Assembly (NCBI GenBank): GCA_905234575.1
Contig: CAJOIG010000092.1
Location: forward strand, 1 to 6,560
Direction: 5' to 3'
DNA length: 6,560 nucleotides
Source: an uncultured Oscillospiraceae bacterium
GTDB lineage: Bacteria; Bacillota; Clostridia; Oscillospirales; Oscillospiraceae
Below the pieces are notes generated by a model. It was given only the letters and a program-made list of their open reading frames with translations. It had not been told where the DNA came from and searched no databases. Shown here one piece after another: positions 4,879 through 6,560 of the stretch. The position numbers and the translations under genes are program-made. Each line of letters starts with the position of its first letter. Within the stretch, counting starts at the first letter, position 1.

Positions 4879-6390
4879 CTATCTTTCAAGCGTGAACGTC
4901 CGGTACTGGACGGCCTCGGCCAGGTGCTCCGGGCGGATGGACTCGCTGCCCGCGAGGTCCGCGACGGTGCGGGCGACGCGGAGGATGCGGTCATAGCTCC
5001 GGGCGGTGAGGCCCAGGGCGTCGTAGGCCGCGCGCATGAGGGCCGAGCCCTCGGCGTCCAGGGCGCAGAAGCGCTCCATGCTGGACGGGCCCATACGGGC
5101 GTTCGACACGGTGTCCGAGCCGGCAAAGCGCTCGCGCTGGACGGCTCTGGCCGCGTCCACCCTTGCCTTGATGGCGCTGGACGGCTCCCCGTCGGGCTTT
5201 CGCTCCAGCTCCGCGAAGTCCAGGGCCGGGACCTCCGCCACGATGTCGATGCGGTCCAGGAGCGGCCCGGACAGCTTCGCCTGGTAGTCCCGGACGGACT
5301 TCTCCGAGCAGGTGCAGCGCCGGGAGGGGTGCCCGTACCACCCGCACCGGCAGGGGTTCATGGCGCAGACGAGCATGAACCGGCTGGGATAGGTCGCGGA
5401 GCCGGAGGCGCGGGAGATGGTGATCTCCCCGTCCTCCAGGGGCTGGCGCAGAAGGTCGATGACGTCCCGGTGGAACTCGGGCAGCTCGTCGAGGAAGAGG
5501 ACGCCGTTGTGGGCGAGGCTCATCTCGCCGGGACGCAGGTCCGCCGCGCCCGCGAGAGCCTGCCGGGACGCGGTCTGGTTCGGCGCGCGGAAGGGCCGCC
5601 GGGCCACCACGGGATGCTTCGGGTCCGTGAGACCGCAGACGGACCAGATCGCCGTCGTGCGGAGGGCCTCGTCCCGGGTCATATCCGGCAGGATTCCGGG
5701 CAGACGCTTGGCGAGCATGGACTTGCCCGCGCCCGGCGGACCGATCATGAGCACGTTGTGCCCGCCCGCGGCGGCGATCTCCAGAGCGCGCTTGACGTTC
5801 TCCTGGCCCTTGACCTCCGCGAAATCCGGGACGTCCCCGGGCTCCGCGAGGATGTCCCGCGGGGCGGCGGGCTCGATGGGGGCGCTGCCGTCCAGATGGG
5901 CGAGCAGGGCGGCAACGTCCGTCACGGGATAGACCGCCACGCTCTCGGCAAAGGCTGCCTCCGCGGCGTTGTCCGCCGGGACGAACAGGCGCTTCGCTCC
6001 CGCGTCCCGGGCGGCCAGGGCCATGGGCAGCGCGCCCGCCACGGGCCGGAGCTGCCCCGTCAGGGAGAGCTCCCCGAAAAACATATCCCCGTCCTCGGGC
6101 GCACGGACCTGGTTCGTCGCCGCGAGGATGCCCAAAAGCACCGGCAGGTCATAGACCGTGCCGGCTTTTTTGGTGTCCGCGGGCGCGAGATTGACCGTGA
6201 CCCGGCTGACGGGGAAGTCATAGCCGCTGACCTTGATGGCGGCCCGCACCCGGTCCGCCGCCTCCTTGACGGCGGCGTCCGGCAGGCCGACGATGTCGAG
6301 CCGGGGCAGGCCGGAGGAGATATACACCTCCAGCTCTACCTCGTAGCCCCCGATGCCCTTCAGGCCCAGGGAACGGATCTTAGCATACAT
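4879..6390 (-). CDS. comM: ComM/YifB family Mg-chelatase-like AAA+ ATPase
   Basis: The protein is 503 aa, the usual family length. The N-terminal ChlI-like domain (1 to about 165) begins MYAKIRSLGLKGIGGYEVEL and includes GLPRLDIVGLPDAAVKEA and VTVNLAPAD. The AAA+ core (about 188-390) has Walker A GPPGAGKS (217-224), Walker B GVLFLDE (296-302) and LSGPLLDRIDI (373-383). A cysteine cluster (C342, C347, C349, C359, C361) is typical of the family and may bind zinc. The C-terminal Mg-chelatase domain ends near QYRTF. ComM of Vibrio cholerae is a hexameric helicase that promotes branch migration during natural transformation. The segment normally RPFRSPHHT reads RPFRAPNQT here (residues 265-273). 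ATG 6390 is 1 nt after the aspS stop, with GGAG sequences at 4- and 10-nt spacing inside the aspS end, so translation is likely coupled. dprA, a frequent neighbour, is not in this window. Confidence 0.95.
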   Translation of the reverse strand: MYAKIRSLGLKGIGGYEVELEVYISSGLPRLDIVGLPDAAVKEAADRVRAAIKVSGYDFPVSRVTVNLAPADTKKAGTVYDLPVLLGILAATNQVRAPEDGDMFFGELSLTGQLRPVAGALPMALAARDAGAKRLFVPADNAAEAAFAESVAVYPVTDVAALLAHLDGSAPIEPAAPRDILAEPGDVPDFAEVKGQENVKRALEIAAAGGHNVLMIGPPGAGKSMLAKRLPGILPDMTRDEALRTTAIWSVCGLTDPKHPVVARRPFRAPNQTASRQALAGAADLRPGEMSLAHNGVLFLDELPEFHRDVIDLLRQPLEDGEITISRASGSATYPSRFMLVCAMNPCRCGWYGHPSRRCTCSEKSVRDYQAKLSGPLLDRIDIVAEVPALDFAELERKPDGEPSSAIKARVDAARAVQRERFAGSDTVSNARMGPSSMERFCALDAEGSALMRAAYDALGLTARSYDRILRVARTVADLAGSESIRPEHLAEAVQYRTFTLER

Positions 6391-6391
6391 G

Positions 6392-6560
6392 TTACTCCTT
6401 CTCCGGGAGGTTGATGCAAATATTCAATTCGTCGAGCTGTTTCTGTTCGACGGTCGAGGGCGCGCCCATCATGAGGTCCTGGGCGTTCTTGTTCATGGGG
6501 AACGGGATGATCTCGCGGATGGAGGGCTCGGCCGCCAGCAGCATCACCATGCGGTCCACG
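6392..6560 (-). CDS. aspS: Aspartyl-tRNA synthetase, C-terminal end (5' part outside window)
   Basis: The minus-strand frame is open from the window edge to TAA at 6394-6392, giving 55 residues. They begin VDRMVMLL, which fits class II motif 3 (usually GxDR, whose Arg contacts ATP), and continue SIREIIPFPMNKNAQDLMMG (13-32). The FPMNKNAQDLMMGAPS run is a hallmark of bacterial-type AspS, which charges tRNA-Asp (or tRNA-Asp and tRNA-Asn) with aspartate. The ending QKQLDELNICINLPEKE is normal for the family. The stop lies within the comM RBS region, leaving one base before the comM ATG, so aspS is the promoter-proximal gene of this operon within view. Confidence 0.93.
   Translation of the reverse strand, partial: VDRMVMLLAAEPSIREIIPFPMNKNAQDLMMGAPSTVEQKQLDELNICINLPEKE

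Noticed and set aside
4924..6414. Long + strand open frame of 496 codons opposite comM
   Set aside because: It is the mirror of the well-supported comM frame. The composition is low-complexity (Gly, Arg, Ala, His), there is no RBS, and no motifs are recognisable.

Overview
The window is a GC-rich bacterial chromosome segment. Third codon positions are overwhelmingly G or C, and the one clearly AT-rich patch is a divergent promoter region at about 2966-3051. The gene set suggests a GC-rich member of the Bacillota, probably Clostridia: an N5-(carboxyethyl)ornithine synthase-type dehydrogenase, a short ThiI without a rhodanese domain, CinA, a ComM/YifB ATPase next to aspS, and a membrane HD-GYP protein, with strong AGGAG-type ribosome binding sites. 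This taxonomic reading is inference from family content; no rRNA or marker phylogeny is available here.

Layout from left to right. (1) The 3' end of an alanine-dehydrogenase/CEOS-like gene on + (2-391) is followed by a short coding-looking tail without a start and a strong intrinsic terminator (487-529). (2) A convergent minus-strand operon, thiI then cinA (2965 down to 528), has its two genes overlapping by an ATGA. (3) An AT-rich divergent intergenic region carries a good sigma-70-type promoter on + with a perfect 7+1+7 palindrome in its spacer. (4) This promoter drives a two-gene + cassette: a 129-aa protein of unknown function (3052-3441) and, through another ATGA overlap with a strong RBS, a 39-aa mini-protein (3438-3557) with a textbook EF-hand/dockerin calcium loop and an acidic tail. 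(5) A second minus-strand operon, aspS (3' end only), comM/yifB and a six-TM HD-GYP phosphodiesterase-like gene (6560 down to 3554), converges on the cassette so tightly that the two stop codons overlap.

Most of the window is housekeeping: tRNA charging (AspRS), tRNA thiolation (ThiI), pyridine-nucleotide salvage and competence-associated functions (CinA, ComM), and cyclic-di-nucleotide signalling (HD-GYP). The least described part is the small cassette at 3000-3557: two small proteins with their own promoter and a candidate operator, set between two opposing housekeeping operons. No mobile element, CRISPR array, tRNA or rRNA gene was seen.
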